Source: Modestobacter marinus
GTDB taxonomy: Bacteria; Actinomycetota; Actinomycetes; Mycobacteriales; Geodermatophilaceae
Reading direction: 5' to 3'
DNA length: 64,000 nucleotides
Assembly: GCF_019799945.1 (NCBI RefSeq)
Contig: NZ_JABGCH010000009.1
Coordinates: 1 to 64,000 of the forward strand
Shown in pieces: positions 34,472 to 43,438 of this stretch. The notes below the pieces were generated by a model, which did no database searches, was not told the DNA's origin, and saw nothing but the letters and a program-made list of their open reading frames with translations. Within the stretch, counting starts at the first letter, position 1. The number at the start of each line of letters is the position of its first letter. The translations under genes were made by a program, and so were the position numbers.

Positions 34472-35716
34472 TCAGCCGGCCGGGCGGATCGTCCGGGGCA
34501 TGCGCAGCGCGGCGACCAGCGCCAGCCCGACGACCCCGGCGCTCACCCCGAACGCCCACTGGTAGGACATCGCGTCGGCGAGCCAGCCGGCGACCAGGGG
34601 GCCGGTGATCGCGCCGAAGTCGGCGACCATCTGGAAGACGGCGACCACCTTTCCGCCGCGGGCCGGGCTGACGTCGCCCACCACCGCCGCCGGAACGCTG
34701 GCCAGCAGGGACGCCGCCAGCCCGAACACCGCCATGGACACGAGGAACACCGCGGTGACCGGCGGCAGGACCAGCAGGACGAGCGAGGCGGTCGCCAGCG
34801 CGGAGCCCAGCACCAGCGAGGGCCGACGTCCCCACCGGTCCGACAGCGTGCCGGCGCGCAGCAGCCCGAGCGCCTGCGCGACGGAACCGGCCAGCAGCCC
34901 CGCCCCGGCCCAGGCCGCGGTCAGCCCGAGCGCCTCGGTGACGTACAGCGGGACCAGCGAGTTGCGGACCCCGAACAGCACCCAGCCCACGCCGAGGTTG
35001 GCCACCAGCGCCGCCACGTAGGCGCGCGACCGCAGCGCCGCGCGCACCCCGGCGGGGCCCGGCGTCAGCGCGCCGGCCGGGTCCGCGCCGCCGCCCCGGT
35101 CGGTCCCCGGGGCCACCGGGTCGCCGGCCGAGGCAGGGTGCTGCCCGGGCCGGGGCCGCAGGAACACCAGCGCCACCACGCCGGCGACCAGCAGGAAGCC
35201 CGCGTACACGAGGAAGGGCAGCCGCGGGGAGACCTCGGTCAGGAAGCCACCGGCTCCCGGGCCGGCGATGCCGCCCAGGATGAAGCCGCCCTGGTAGGTC
35301 GCCGCGGCGCGGCCGCGCTGGTCGGCCGGCGCGGTGCGCAGCAGCAGGGACAGCGACGCGACGGTGAACATGGCGCTGCCCAGCCCCCCGGCGCCGCGCA
35401 GGGCCACGAACACCGGGAAGCTGCCGGCCAGGCCGGCCGCGCCGGTGGTCACCGCGACGATCACCAGGCCCGCGGTCAGCACGGTCCGCTCGCCAGCCCG
35501 CTCCACGAGGGCGCCGCCGGCGAAGGCGGAGACGAAGCGGAAGAACGCGAAGGTGCTCACCGCCAGCCCGACGGCCGTCGTCCCCACGCCGTAGGACCGG
35601 GCGAACAGCGGGATGGCCGGCGCGACGACGCCGAAGCCGAGGGCGACCACGAAGGCGACGGCCGCCAGCACGCCGACCTCCCGGGGCAGAGCGGTTCCCC
35701 CGCGGCGTCGGCGCAC
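34472..35716 (-). CDS. MFS transporter, probable drug/metabolite exporter
   Basis: A 414-residue major facilitator with 12 hydrophobic segments and the loop 2-3 motif (FFRFVSAFAGGALVERAGERTVL) plus LSDRWGRRPSLVLG between helices 8 and 9. A Pro/Gly/Asp-rich central loop (about 200-232) separates the halves. The sequence resembles DHA1-type efflux carriers; the substrate is unknown. It starts with GTG at 35716, has AGGA upstream, and converges with the channel gene. Confidence 0.85.
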   Translation of the reverse strand: MRRRRGGTALPREVGVLAAVAFVVALGFGVVAPAIPLFARSYGVGTTAVGLAVSTFAFFRFVSAFAGGALVERAGERTVLTAGLVIVAVTTGAAGLAGSFPVFVALRGAGGLGSAMFTVASLSLLLRTAPADQRGRAAATYQGGFILGGIAGPGAGGFLTEVSPRLPFLVYAGFLLVAGVVALVFLRPRPGQHPASAGDPVAPGTDRGGGADPAGALTPGPAGVRAALRSRAYVAALVANLGVGWVLFGVRNSLVPLYVTEALGLTAAWAGAGLLAGSVAQALGLLRAGTLSDRWGRRPSLVLGSALATASLVLLVLPPVTAVFLVSMAVFGLAASLLASVPAAVVGDVSPARGGKVVAVFQMVADFGAITGPLVAGWLADAMSYQWAFGVSAGVVGLALVAALRMPRTIRPAG

Positions 35717-35768
35717 GAGGAGGGATCCTCTCAGGCGCCGGACCGGGGCGCGGGCACGCGTCCGGACG

Positions 35769-35969
35769 TCAGTCCAGGGCCTCGACGCGGCGGAGGAAGG
35801 AGCGGACCGCCAGGTGGTGCGCCAGCGGCTCGCGGTGCTCGTCGCACGCCGTCCAGACCTTCTCCCGGTCCGGGGTGTGGATCCGCGGGTTGTTCCACAC
35901 CAGCCGCCAGCGGGCCGGGGCGCGGCAACCCTTGCCCGAGCAGATCACCGGGATCTCGCCGTCCGTCAC
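35769..35969 (-). CDS. Small cysteine/histidine protein, conserved hypothetical
   Basis: A 66-residue protein with CSGKGCRAPARWRLVWNN and later WTACDEHREPLAHHLAVRSFLR. The C-x4-C and C-x2-H pairs suggest a small zinc-binding fold. This family is widespread in actinobacteria, sometimes carrying the misleading label acetone carboxylase. The GTG start at 35969 has only a weak GGGG upstream. It is divergent from the SDR gene. Confidence 0.8.
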   Translation of the reverse strand: MTDGEIPVICSGKGCRAPARWRLVWNNPRIHTPDREKVWTACDEHREPLAHHLAVRSFLRRVEALD

Positions 35970-36025
35970 GCCCCGAGTCTGACCGAACCGCGATCATCGA
36001 CGTCCCCGCTGGGTAGGAGGACCGC

Positions 36026-36811
36026 ATGACGGACACCAAGCCCCTCGCCCTGGTCACCGGTGCCTCCAGCGGCATCGGGTTGGAACTCGCCAAGCAATTC
36101 GTCCAGCACGGCTTCGACCTCGTGGTCAACGCCGAGGACGACGGTCTGGAGCAGGCCGCGACGCTGCTGCGCACCGACGGTGCGGACGTCACCGCCGTGC
36201 AGGCCGACCTGCGCACGCCCGAGGGCATCGAGCAGCTGTGGACCCGGGTGCAGGCGCTGGGGCGTCCGCTGGACGCCGCGGCGCTGAACGCCGGCGTCGG
36301 CGAGGGTGGCGCCTTCGTCGACACCGACTGGGCCAAGGACCTGGAGATCATGCAGCTCAACGTCGTGTCGACGGCCGCGCTGCTGAAGCTGGTCCTCACC
36401 GAGATGACCCGGCGCAACGCGGGCCGCGTGCTGGTGACCTCGTCGATCGCCTCCACCCAGCCCGGTTCGTACCAGGCCGTCTACAACGCCTCGAAGTCGT
36501 TCGTGCAGTCGCTGACCGAGGCGGTGCAGGACGAGCTGAAGGACTCCGCCGTCACGATCACCACCTTGATGCCCGGCCCCACGGACACCCACTTCTTCGC
36601 CCGCGCCCACATGCTGACGACCGGGATGGGCAAGGGTCCGAAGGACAGCCCCGAGGACGTCGCCCGGCACGGCATCGAGGCGCTGCTGGCCGGGGAGAAG
36701 AAGGTCGTCGCGGCCTCGCTCGCGGTCAAGGCCCAGGAGGCGCTTAACCGGGTGCTGCCCGACTCGGTCAAGGCCGCCGGCAACCGGGTGCTGGCCAAGC
36801 CGCGGGACTGA
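36026..36811 (+). CDS. Short-chain dehydrogenase/reductase
   Basis: A 261-residue classical SDR: cofactor motif TGASSGIG (about 11-18), NAG in LNAGVG, catalytic Ser in VTSSIAS and YNASK (Tyr/Lys, about 156-160). The N-terminal dinucleotide fold and an ADLRTPEG segment (Asp after the fourth strand) fit an NAD(P)-dependent oxidoreductase. The substrate is unknown. AGGAGGA lies nine bases before the ATG. Confidence 0.88.
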   Translation: MTDTKPLALVTGASSGIGLELAKQFVQHGFDLVVNAEDDGLEQAATLLRTDGADVTAVQADLRTPEGIEQLWTRVQALGRPLDAAALNAGVGEGGAFVDTDWAKDLEIMQLNVVSTAALLKLVLTEMTRRNAGRVLVTSSIASTQPGSYQAVYNASKSFVQSLTEAVQDELKDSAVTITTLMPGPTDTHFFARAHMLTTGMGKGPKDSPEDVARHGIEALLAGEKKVVAASLAVKAQEALNRVLPDSVKAAGNRVLAKPRD

Positions 36812-36900
36812 CCTCCCCCGATCGGGTCGGGACGGGGCGGACGCCGGGCCCGGATGGGCGAGGATCACAGCGTCCGCACGTGGAGCACCAGGAGATCGAT

Positions 36901-37455
36901 GTGAGCACCCCCGGCGGCCCGCAGCCGCCCGAGCAGGACCCCGACCAGCCCGGTCAGCCGCGGGGCTGGGGACAGCAGCCGCCGCCGGGCCGGGGGCAGC
37001 AACCGCCGCCGGGCCAGCCGTGGGGTCCGCCGCCGGGCCGGGGGCAGCAGCCGCCGCCGGGCCAGCCGTGGGGTCCGCCGCCGGGCTCCGGCGCGCAGGC
37101 CTTCGGGCAGTTGGACCCGCAGAAGAAGCGCCCGCGCCGGTGGCTCACCCTGCTGGGACCGGTGCTGGTCGTGCTGGTCGTCCTCCTGTCCCTGGTCCAG
37201 TTCCTGGGCGGCGGTGACCCGGAGACCGGTGACTGCATCCAGCAGTCGGGCGACTCGGACTTCGAGACCGTCGACTGCGGGTCCGACGAGGCGGAGTACC
37301 GGATCGTCGGCACCGACGCCGACATGACCGGCATCACCTTCGACCTGACCGACCCCGGCGAGCTGTGCCTCGACTTCCCCGAGGCGACCGCGGTGTTCTG
37401 GTACGGCTCCAGCAGCGAGTCCGACGGCACGGTCTACTGCGCCGTCGACGACTGA
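36901..37455 (+). CDS. Proline-rich membrane-anchored LppU-like protein
   Basis: A 184-residue protein: a Pro/Gln/Gly-rich cytoplasmic N-terminus with the 16-residue repeat RGQQPPPGQPWGPPPG twice, a KKRPRR stop and one transmembrane helix (about 85-103, WLTLLGPVLVVLVVLLSL), then an extracytoplasmic domain with four cysteines (GDCIQ, VDCGSDEAEYRIVG, LCLDFP, VYCAVDD) as in LppU/SCO3897-type proteins. The GTG at 36901 has AGGAG seven bases upstream, better than the GTG at 36880. Function unknown; relatives are envelope proteins of actinobacteria. Confidence 0.78.
   Translation: MSTPGGPQPPEQDPDQPGQPRGWGQQPPPGRGQQPPPGQPWGPPPGRGQQPPPGQPWGPPPGSGAQAFGQLDPQKKRPRRWLTLLGPVLVVLVVLLSLVQFLGGGDPETGDCIQQSGDSDFETVDCGSDEAEYRIVGTDADMTGITFDLTDPGELCLDFPEATAVFWYGSSSESDGTVYCAVDD
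36979..37074 (+). repeat. Two tandem 48-bp coding repeats
   Basis: Units at 36979-37026 and 37027-37074, nearly identical, with a partial third copy after. They encode the Pro-rich 16-residue repeat of the LppU-like protein and look like slippage-prone minisatellite DNA. Confidence 0.9.
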
Positions 37456-37561
37456 CGGCACAAGGCCCTCCCGGTCCGCCGGGCGAGGGGCGTCGTCGTC
37501 GCTTCCGGCCAGTGGAGGACGGAGCAGCGCTCCCGGCGGGGGTAGCTGGCACAGTGGGCAC

Positions 37562-38779
37562 ATGGACGACGTCGTCATCTGTTCCCCGGTCCGCACCCCC
37601 GTCGGCCGCATGGGTGGGGTCTTCGCCGGTCTATCGGCCAACCGGCTCGCCGCCGCCGCGCTGCGCGGACTCGCCGAGCGCGCCGGCCTCGGGGAGGGCG
37701 AGGTCGATGACGTCGTCCTCGGGCACTGCAACCCCAGCGGCGAGAACCCCGCCATCGGCCGGATCGCCGCGCTCGACGCAGGGCTGGGCACCGAGGTGCC
37801 CGGGTTGCAGATCGACCGGCGCTGCGGCTCCGGCCTGCAGGCGATCGTCTACGCCGCCATGCAGGTGGCCGCCGGGGCCGAAAAGGTCGTGATCGCCGGC
37901 GGTGTCGAGTCGATGAGCAGCGTCGAGCACTACGCCCTGGGGCTGCGCACCGGCGTCAAGGGCGACGGGGTGATGCTGCACGACCGGCTGGCCCGCGCCC
38001 GCGAGACGGCCGGCGGGATCGACCATCCGGTGCCCGGCGGGATGCTGGAGACCGCGGAGAACGTGCGCCGCGAGCACGGCATCGACCGGCTGGCGCAGGA
38101 CGCCTGGGCGCTGCGCTCGCAGCAGGCCGCCGGGGCGGCGATCCGCGAGGGCCGGTTCAAGGACGAGATCATCGGGGTCGAGGTCCCGGCCACCCGCAGG
38201 ACGCCGGCGCGCGTCGTCCTCGAGGACGAGCACCCGCGGCCGGACACCACCATGGAGGACCTGGCCAAGCTCCGCCCGGTCATGGGCCGGGTCGACCCGG
38301 AGGCCACGGTGACCGCCGGCAACGCCTCGGGGCAGAACGACGGTGCCGCCGCGTGCCTGGTCACCACCCGGGCCGAGGCCGACCGGCGCGGCTGGGAGCC
38401 GTTCGTCCGGCTGGTCGGCTGGTCGGTGGCCGGCGTGCCGCCGGAGACCATGGGCATCGGCCCGGTGCCGGCCACCACGGCGGTGCTCGCGCGCACCGGG
38501 CTGACCCTTGCCGACATGGACCTCATCGAGCTCAACGAGGCCTTCGCCAGCCAGGTCCTCGCCTGCCTGGACGGGCTGGGCCTGGGCGCCGACGACCGGG
38601 AGCGGGTCAACGTGAACGGCTCCGGGATCTCCCTCGGCCACCCGGTGGGCGCCACCGGCGCGCGGATCCTCGCCACCCTCGCGCACGAGATGCGGCGCCG
38701 CGAGGTCCGGTACGGGCTGGAGACGATGTGCATCGGCGGCGGCCAGGGGCTGGCCGCGGTGTTCGAGCGGGTCGGCTGA
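37562..38779 (+). CDS. Acetyl-CoA acetyltransferase (thiolase)
   Basis: A 405-residue thiolase that condenses or cleaves acyl-CoAs. Catalytic residues are visible: nucleophilic Cys in DRRCGSGLQA (about 88), His in GHPVGATGAR (about 358) and Cys in CIGGGQG (about 390), plus the NEAFA loop and GNASGQNDGAAA. The start ATG at 37562 gives the standard N-terminus VICSPVRTPVGRMGG. It stands alone rather than with beta-oxidation partners, so degradative and biosynthetic roles cannot be told apart. Confidence 0.9.
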   Translation: MDDVVICSPVRTPVGRMGGVFAGLSANRLAAAALRGLAERAGLGEGEVDDVVLGHCNPSGENPAIGRIAALDAGLGTEVPGLQIDRRCGSGLQAIVYAAMQVAAGAEKVVIAGGVESMSSVEHYALGLRTGVKGDGVMLHDRLARARETAGGIDHPVPGGMLETAENVRREHGIDRLAQDAWALRSQQAAGAAIREGRFKDEIIGVEVPATRRTPARVVLEDEHPRPDTTMEDLAKLRPVMGRVDPEATVTAGNASGQNDGAAACLVTTRAEADRRGWEPFVRLVGWSVAGVPPETMGIGPVPATTAVLARTGLTLADMDLIELNEAFASQVLACLDGLGLGADDRERVNVNGSGISLGHPVGATGARILATLAHEMRRREVRYGLETMCIGGGQGLAAVFERVG

Positions 38780-38784
38780 CCGGC

Positions 38785-38813
38785 GGGACGGCGGCCCCCG
38801 CGGCCGCCGTCCC
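38785..38813. terminator. Bidirectional terminator hairpin
   Basis: 12-bp stem GGGACGGCGGCC (38785-38796) with its complement at 38802-38813, loop of five, between the thiolase stop and the convergent LacI gene stop. Confidence 0.7.
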
Positions 38814-38816
38814 CGA

Positions 38817-39824
38817 TCAGCGCGGCGGTGCCGTCGACGCGCGCTCGACCAGCACCGGGGCCACGAGCTCGGCACCGGAGGCCGGGACCCGACCCTCCAG
38901 CTGGTCGAGCAGGACGGCCGCCGCGCGCTGGGCCAGGAGCTCGGCGCGGTTGTCGACGATGGTCAGCGACGTAGCCCCCCACCAGCCGAAGAACGGCTCG
39001 TCCTCGGTGCAGACCACCGACAGCTGGTCGGGGACCCGGATGCGGTTGCCGCTGACCACCGGCAGCGCCCCGAAGGACGCCGCGTGGTTGCTCACCAGCA
39101 GGGCGGTCGGGCGCTCGTCCACGGCCAGCACGGCCTCCACCGCCCGCCGGCCGAACTCGGCGGTGAAGGGGCCGCGGTGCACCAGCTCGTCACGGACCGG
39201 TACCCCGGCCGCCCGCATCGCGCCGACGAACCCCTCGTGGTGCAGGTGGCCGGAGGTCACCTCGGGAGGCCCCTCGATGGCGGCGATCCGGGTGTGCCCG
39301 AGCCCCAGGAGGTGCTCGGCGGCCAACCGGCCGGCGGACTCGTAGTCGGCCATGACCGAGGGCGCCAGCGAGCCGGGCACCCGGCGGTTCATCGTCACGA
39401 CCGCCCGGCCGTCCCGGACCAGGGCGTTGACCAGCTCGGCGTTGGCTCCGGAGCCGGCGACGACGACGCCGTCGAACCGGTGGGCGGCGGCGGTCTCCAG
39501 GAACTGCGCCTCCCGGACGGGATCGCCGCCGGTGGTGCAGACCAGCACCTGGTGGTCCTGCGCGGCGGCCCAGGCCTGCAGGATCTCGGCGATGGTGTGG
39601 AAGGTGGCGGTGCGCAGGTTGTTGACCACCAGCCCGAGCAGCCCGGTCCGCCGGGTGCGCAGCGCGCTGGCCATCCGGTTGGGCTGGTAGTTCATCGCCG
39701 CGGCGGCCGCTGCCACCCGGGCCCGGGTGCTGGGCAGGACGGCGGGGTGGCCGGACAGCGCGCGGCTGGCGGTGCTGGTGCTCACACCCGCGACCGCCGC
39801 CACCGAGGAGAGCGTCGCAGGCAT
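38817..39824 (-). CDS. LacI-family transcriptional regulator
   Basis: A 335-residue repressor. The N-terminal helix-turn-helix is SSVAAVAGVSTSTASRALSGHP followed by the hinge NYQPNRMASALRTRRT (about 4-58), then a periplasmic-binding-protein-like sensor (GLVVNNLRTATFHTIAEIL, RFDGVVVAGSGAN, GHTRIAAIEGPPE). The ligand is probably a sugar or similar small molecule. The ATG at 39824 matches the family N-terminus, but AGGAGG ends only three bases before it; ATG 39836 is the alternative. The divergent neighbour is the nuclease-helicase gene; no sugar operon is adjacent. Confidence 0.88.
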   Translation of the reverse strand: MPATLSSVAAVAGVSTSTASRALSGHPAVLPSTRARVAAAAAAMNYQPNRMASALRTRRTGLLGLVVNNLRTATFHTIAEILQAWAAAQDHQVLVCTTGGDPVREAQFLETAAAHRFDGVVVAGSGANAELVNALVRDGRAVVTMNRRVPGSLAPSVMADYESAGRLAAEHLLGLGHTRIAAIEGPPEVTSGHLHHEGFVGAMRAAGVPVRDELVHRGPFTAEFGRRAVEAVLAVDERPTALLVSNHAASFGALPVVSGNRIRVPDQLSVVCTEDEPFFGWWGATSLTIVDNRAELLAQRAAAVLLDQLEGRVPASGAELVAPVLVERASTAPPR

Positions 39825-39973
39825 GCCCTCCTTCATACCGGACCGATGGTGCCTCGCAATCGTCACCCTCCGTGCACGCGCTCTCTCGCTGTGTGCATCG
39901 GGGCGTCTTGTCGTAGCCCGGCCGTACGGTCGCCTGAAGTTCCTCCGCCAGGAGGAGAGGACGGGGGTGCGGC

Positions 39974-42900
39974 GTGTACGTGCTGGGCGAGGGAACGGCC
40001 GCCGGGGACCTCGTGGTCAGTGCCAGCGACCTCACCGGCTTCCTGGAGTGCGAGCACCTGACCCGGCTGTCGATGGAGGTGGCCCGCGGCCTCCGGGACC
40101 GGCCGCCGGCCGCCGACCCGATGACCGAGCTGGTCGCCACCCACGGCATCGCCCACGAGGAGCGGCACGTCCAGCGGCTGCGCGACCGCGGGTTGACCGT
40201 GGTCGCGATCGATCCACCGGACGGCAAGGGCGCCGTTCCGCTCCGCCGGGCGCAGGACGCCACGCTCGCGGCCATGCGGACCGGGGCGGACGTCGTCTAC
40301 CAGGCCACCTTCTTCGACGGCACGTGGCGCGGCCACGCCGACTTCCTCCTCAAGCGCACCGACCGGTCCAGCGCGCTCGGCCCCTGGGCCTACGACGTCG
40401 CCGACACCAAGCTCGCCCGCCGGATCAAGGTGCCGGCCCTGCTGCAGATGGCCCTCTACGGCGACCTGCTCGCCCGGCTGCAGGGCGTTCCGCCCGACCT
40501 GCTGATGGTGGTCACCGGCAACCAGCAGGAGCTCGTCTTCCGCTACTCCGACGCCGAGGCGTACGCCCGGACCGCGCGTGAGCGGTTCCTCGCCCGGCTC
40601 GCCGACGAGGCGCTCGGCCCGCCGTACCCCAACGCCCACTGCGGGGTGTGCCCCTGGCGGGCCACCTGCACCGACCGCTGGCGCAGCGAGGACTCCTTGT
40701 CGCTGGTCGCCTTCATGCGGCGGGACCACGCCGCCGCGCTCGCCGGGTCCGGCATCGGCACGCTTGCGGCGCTGGCCACCCGGCGTCCCGACGAGCTGCC
40801 CGCCCGGATCGGCTGGACGGCACGCGAGCGGCTCACCCAGCAGGCTCGCCTCCAGCTCGCCGAGCGAGCCTCCGGGCGGCCGTCCTACGAGTTCCTCCCG
40901 CGCGAGCCCGGCCGGGGCTTCGAGCTGCTGCCCCCGCCCAGCGCCGGTGACCTCTTCTTCGACATCGAGGGCGATCCGTTCGCCGGCGACGACGGCCTGG
41001 AGTACCTGTGGGGTCTGCTCGACACCGCCGGCCGGTTCACCGCCCACTGGGGCTGCGACCCGGCCGCCGACGACCAGTCCGCCGCCGAGCGGACGGCGTT
41101 CGAGGCGCTGGTCGACCACCTCACCGCGGCCTACGACGCGGACCCGACCATGCACGTCTACCACTACGCGCCGTACGAGCCGACCCGGCTGAAGACGCTG
41201 TCGGCCCGGCTGCGCACGCGGGAGGCGGAGGTGGACCGGCTGCTGCGGGGCGACGTGCTGGTCGACCTCTACGCCGTGGTGCGGCAGGGGCTGCGGCTGA
41301 GCAAGGACTCCTACTCCCTCAAGCAGGTCGAGGACTACTACCGCGGCCACATCCGCGCGCACGGCGAGCAGGTGTCCGACGCGGGGGAGAGCATCCTCGC
41401 GTTCGAGCGGTGGCTGGTCACCCGCGACCAGGGCCTGCTCGCGGAGATCGAGGCCTACAACCGGGACGACTGCGTCTCCACCCTGCAGCTGCGCGACTGG
41501 CTCGAGGAGCGGCGCGCCGAGTTGCTGCGCTCGGGTGCCGCGCTGCGCCGCCCCGAGGACGGCGACCCGGACGGCTCGGCGGAGAACGCCGCGGCCCAGG
41601 GGCTGCGCGAGGTGCTGGAGCGGCGGCTGGTCGACGGGCTGCCGGAGACCGGCCGCAGCCCCGAGCAGGAGGCCACCTGGATGCTCGCCCAGCAGCTGGG
41701 CTGGCACGCGCGGGAGGCCCGGGCAGCCTGGTGGGAGTACTTCCGGCTGCGTGACCTGCCCGCCGAGGAGCTGGAGCGGGAGACCGCGGCGCTGGGGCCG
41801 CTGGAGGGTGGCGAGCTGGTCGGTGCCGAGCGGCGGTCGCAGCACTGGCGGTACTTGTTCCCGCCGCAGGAGACCAAGGTGTCCGCGGGCGGCCGGTTCG
41901 AGCACCTGCTGCCCGCCGCGGACGGCCGGCGGGTCTCCAGCACCGTGGTGGAGATCGACCCGACGGCCGGCTGGGTGGTGCTCAGCCGCAGCGCCTCGAC
42001 CGGCACCGACCACCCCACCGGGCTGCTGCCCTCGTCGCCGCCGAGTGACGCGGTGTTCCGCGGCGCGCTCACCGAGCTCGGCGAGCAGGTGGCGCTGAGC
42101 GGGATCGACGCCGCCGGGCCTCGCCGCGCGGCCCGGGACCTGCTGCTCCGCCGCGCGCCCCGGCTGCTGCCCGGTGTTCCGCTGCGGAAGTCGGGCGAGG
42201 AGTCGGCTGCCGCGGCCCGCCGGCTGGCCGGCGCGCTCACCGGCGGGCTGCTCGCCGTGCAGGGACCGCCCGGGGCGGGGAAGACGTACACCGGCGCCCG
42301 GGCGGTGGTGGACCTGCTGCGGACCGGCCGGCGGGTCGGGCTCACCGCGTCCAGCCACAAGGTGATCGGCAACCTGCTCGACGCGGTGATGGCCGCCGCG
42401 CGGGAGGCGGGCGTGCCGGTGCGGGCGCTGCAGAAGGCCGACGACCTGCAGCGCTGCGCCGACGCCGACGTCCAGTGCGTCTCCTCCAACGCGCAGGTGC
42501 TCGACGCGCTCGACGCCGGCGACGTCGACCTGCTCGCCGGCACCGGGTGGCTGTTCGCCCGTGCGGACCTCGCCGGACGGCTCGACGTGCTGGTGGTCGA
42601 CGAGGCCGGCCAGCTGTCGCTGGCCAACGCCCTGGCGGTCAGCCGCGCCGCGGCGAACCTGGTGCTGCTCGGCGACCCGCAGCAGCTTCGCCAGCCGGGG
42701 CGGGGCATCCACCCGCCGGGTGCCGACGTCTCGGCGCTGCAGCACGTGCTCGGCGACGACGAGGTGCTGCCCGCCGACCGCGGGGTGTTCCTCGACCGCT
42801 CCTGGCGGATGGCGCCGCAGCTGTGCCGGGTGGTCAGCGACCTGTCCTACGGCGGCCAGCTGCGGCCGGCACCGGGAGCCGAGGACAACGCGCTCGACGT

Positions 42901-43420
42901 GCCGGACCGGTGGGCGGCGCCGGCCGGGATCGGCTGGGTCCCGGTCGTGCACGAGGGCAACGGGTCGGTGTCGCCGGAGGAGGCAGCGGTCGTGGCCGAG
43001 TTGGTCGGGGACCTCATGGGCCGCCGCTGGCGGGCCGGCGGGGCGGACCGCGTGGTGGGGCAGGCCGACGTGCTGGTGGTGACGCCCTACAACGCCCAGG
43101 TCAACCAGGTGCGCACCACGCTGGCGGCCGCGGGCCTCGGCGGGGTCGAGGTCGGCACGGTCGACAAGTTCCAGGGCCGGGAGGCGGCGGTCGCGGTGTT
43201 CTCCCTGGCGGCCTCGAGCGGCGCGCACGTGCCCCGGCGGCTGGACTTCCTGCTCGACCGGCACCGGCTCAACGTCGCGCTGTCCCGCGCCAAGACGGTG
43301 GCCTACGTGGTCGGCAGCCCGGCACTGCTCACCTCACCGGTGCTCACCCCCGAGCAGCTGCGACTGGTCAACGGGCTGTGCCGGCTGGTAGAGACCGCCG
43401 CCGCGCCGGTCCCGGCCTGA
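39974..43420 (+). CDS. RecB/Cas4-like nuclease, RNase H-like and SF1 helicase fusion (TIGR03491 type)
   Basis: A 1,148-residue protein. The N-terminal PD-(D/E)xK nuclease carries a Cas4/AddB-type Fe-S cysteine set: one Cys in FLECEHL (near 26) and three in HCGVCPWRATC (about 221-231), with the catalytic stretch GHADFLL and YDVADTKLAR between. A DEDD/RNase H-like domain follows (LFFDIEGDP near 328, YNRDDCVSTLQLRDWL near 495). The C-terminal half is an Upf1-like SF1 helicase: GPPGAGKTYT near 763, VVDEAGQL, LLGDPQQL, DRSWRM, TPYNAQVNQV, VGTVDKFQGREA and LNVALSRAK. It probably processes DNA ends; the in vivo role is unknown. GTG start at 39974. Confidence 0.88.
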   Translation: MYVLGEGTAAGDLVVSASDLTGFLECEHLTRLSMEVARGLRDRPPAADPMTELVATHGIAHEERHVQRLRDRGLTVVAIDPPDGKGAVPLRRAQDATLAAMRTGADVVYQATFFDGTWRGHADFLLKRTDRSSALGPWAYDVADTKLARRIKVPALLQMALYGDLLARLQGVPPDLLMVVTGNQQELVFRYSDAEAYARTARERFLARLADEALGPPYPNAHCGVCPWRATCTDRWRSEDSLSLVAFMRRDHAAALAGSGIGTLAALATRRPDELPARIGWTARERLTQQARLQLAERASGRPSYEFLPREPGRGFELLPPPSAGDLFFDIEGDPFAGDDGLEYLWGLLDTAGRFTAHWGCDPAADDQSAAERTAFEALVDHLTAAYDADPTMHVYHYAPYEPTRLKTLSARLRTREAEVDRLLRGDVLVDLYAVVRQGLRLSKDSYSLKQVEDYYRGHIRAHGEQVSDAGESILAFERWLVTRDQGLLAEIEAYNRDDCVSTLQLRDWLEERRAELLRSGAALRRPEDGDPDGSAENAAAQGLREVLERRLVDGLPETGRSPEQEATWMLAQQLGWHAREARAAWWEYFRLRDLPAEELERETAALGPLEGGELVGAERRSQHWRYLFPPQETKVSAGGRFEHLLPAADGRRVSSTVVEIDPTAGWVVLSRSASTGTDHPTGLLPSSPPSDAVFRGALTELGEQVALSGIDAAGPRRAARDLLLRRAPRLLPGVPLRKSGEESAAAARRLAGALTGGLLAVQGPPGAGKTYTGARAVVDLLRTGRRVGLTASSHKVIGNLLDAVMAAAREAGVPVRALQKADDLQRCADADVQCVSSNAQVLDALDAGDVDLLAGTGWLFARADLAGRLDVLVVDEAGQLSLANALAVSRAAANLVLLGDPQQLRQPGRGIHPPGADVSALQHVLGDDEVLPADRGVFLDRSWRMAPQLCRVVSDLSYGGQLRPAPGAEDNALDVPDRWAAPAGIGWVPVVHEGNGSVSPEEAAVVAELVGDLMGRRWRAGGADRVVGQADVLVVTPYNAQVNQVRTTLAAAGLGGVEVGTVDKFQGREAAVAVFSLAASSGAHVPRRLDFLLDRHRLNVALSRAKTVAYVVGSPALLTSPVLTPEQLRLVNGLCRLVETAAAPVPA

Positions 43421-43438
43421 GCCGCAGCGCCGACGCGG

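Noticed and set aside
36979-37074. Tandem repeats that might suggest a CRISPR array
   Set aside because: Units are contiguous with no spacers and are in frame within a Pro-rich protein.
39863-43264. A 1,133-codon minus-strand frame opposite the nuclease-helicase
   Set aside because: Low-complexity product without motifs; the plus strand has the real domains.
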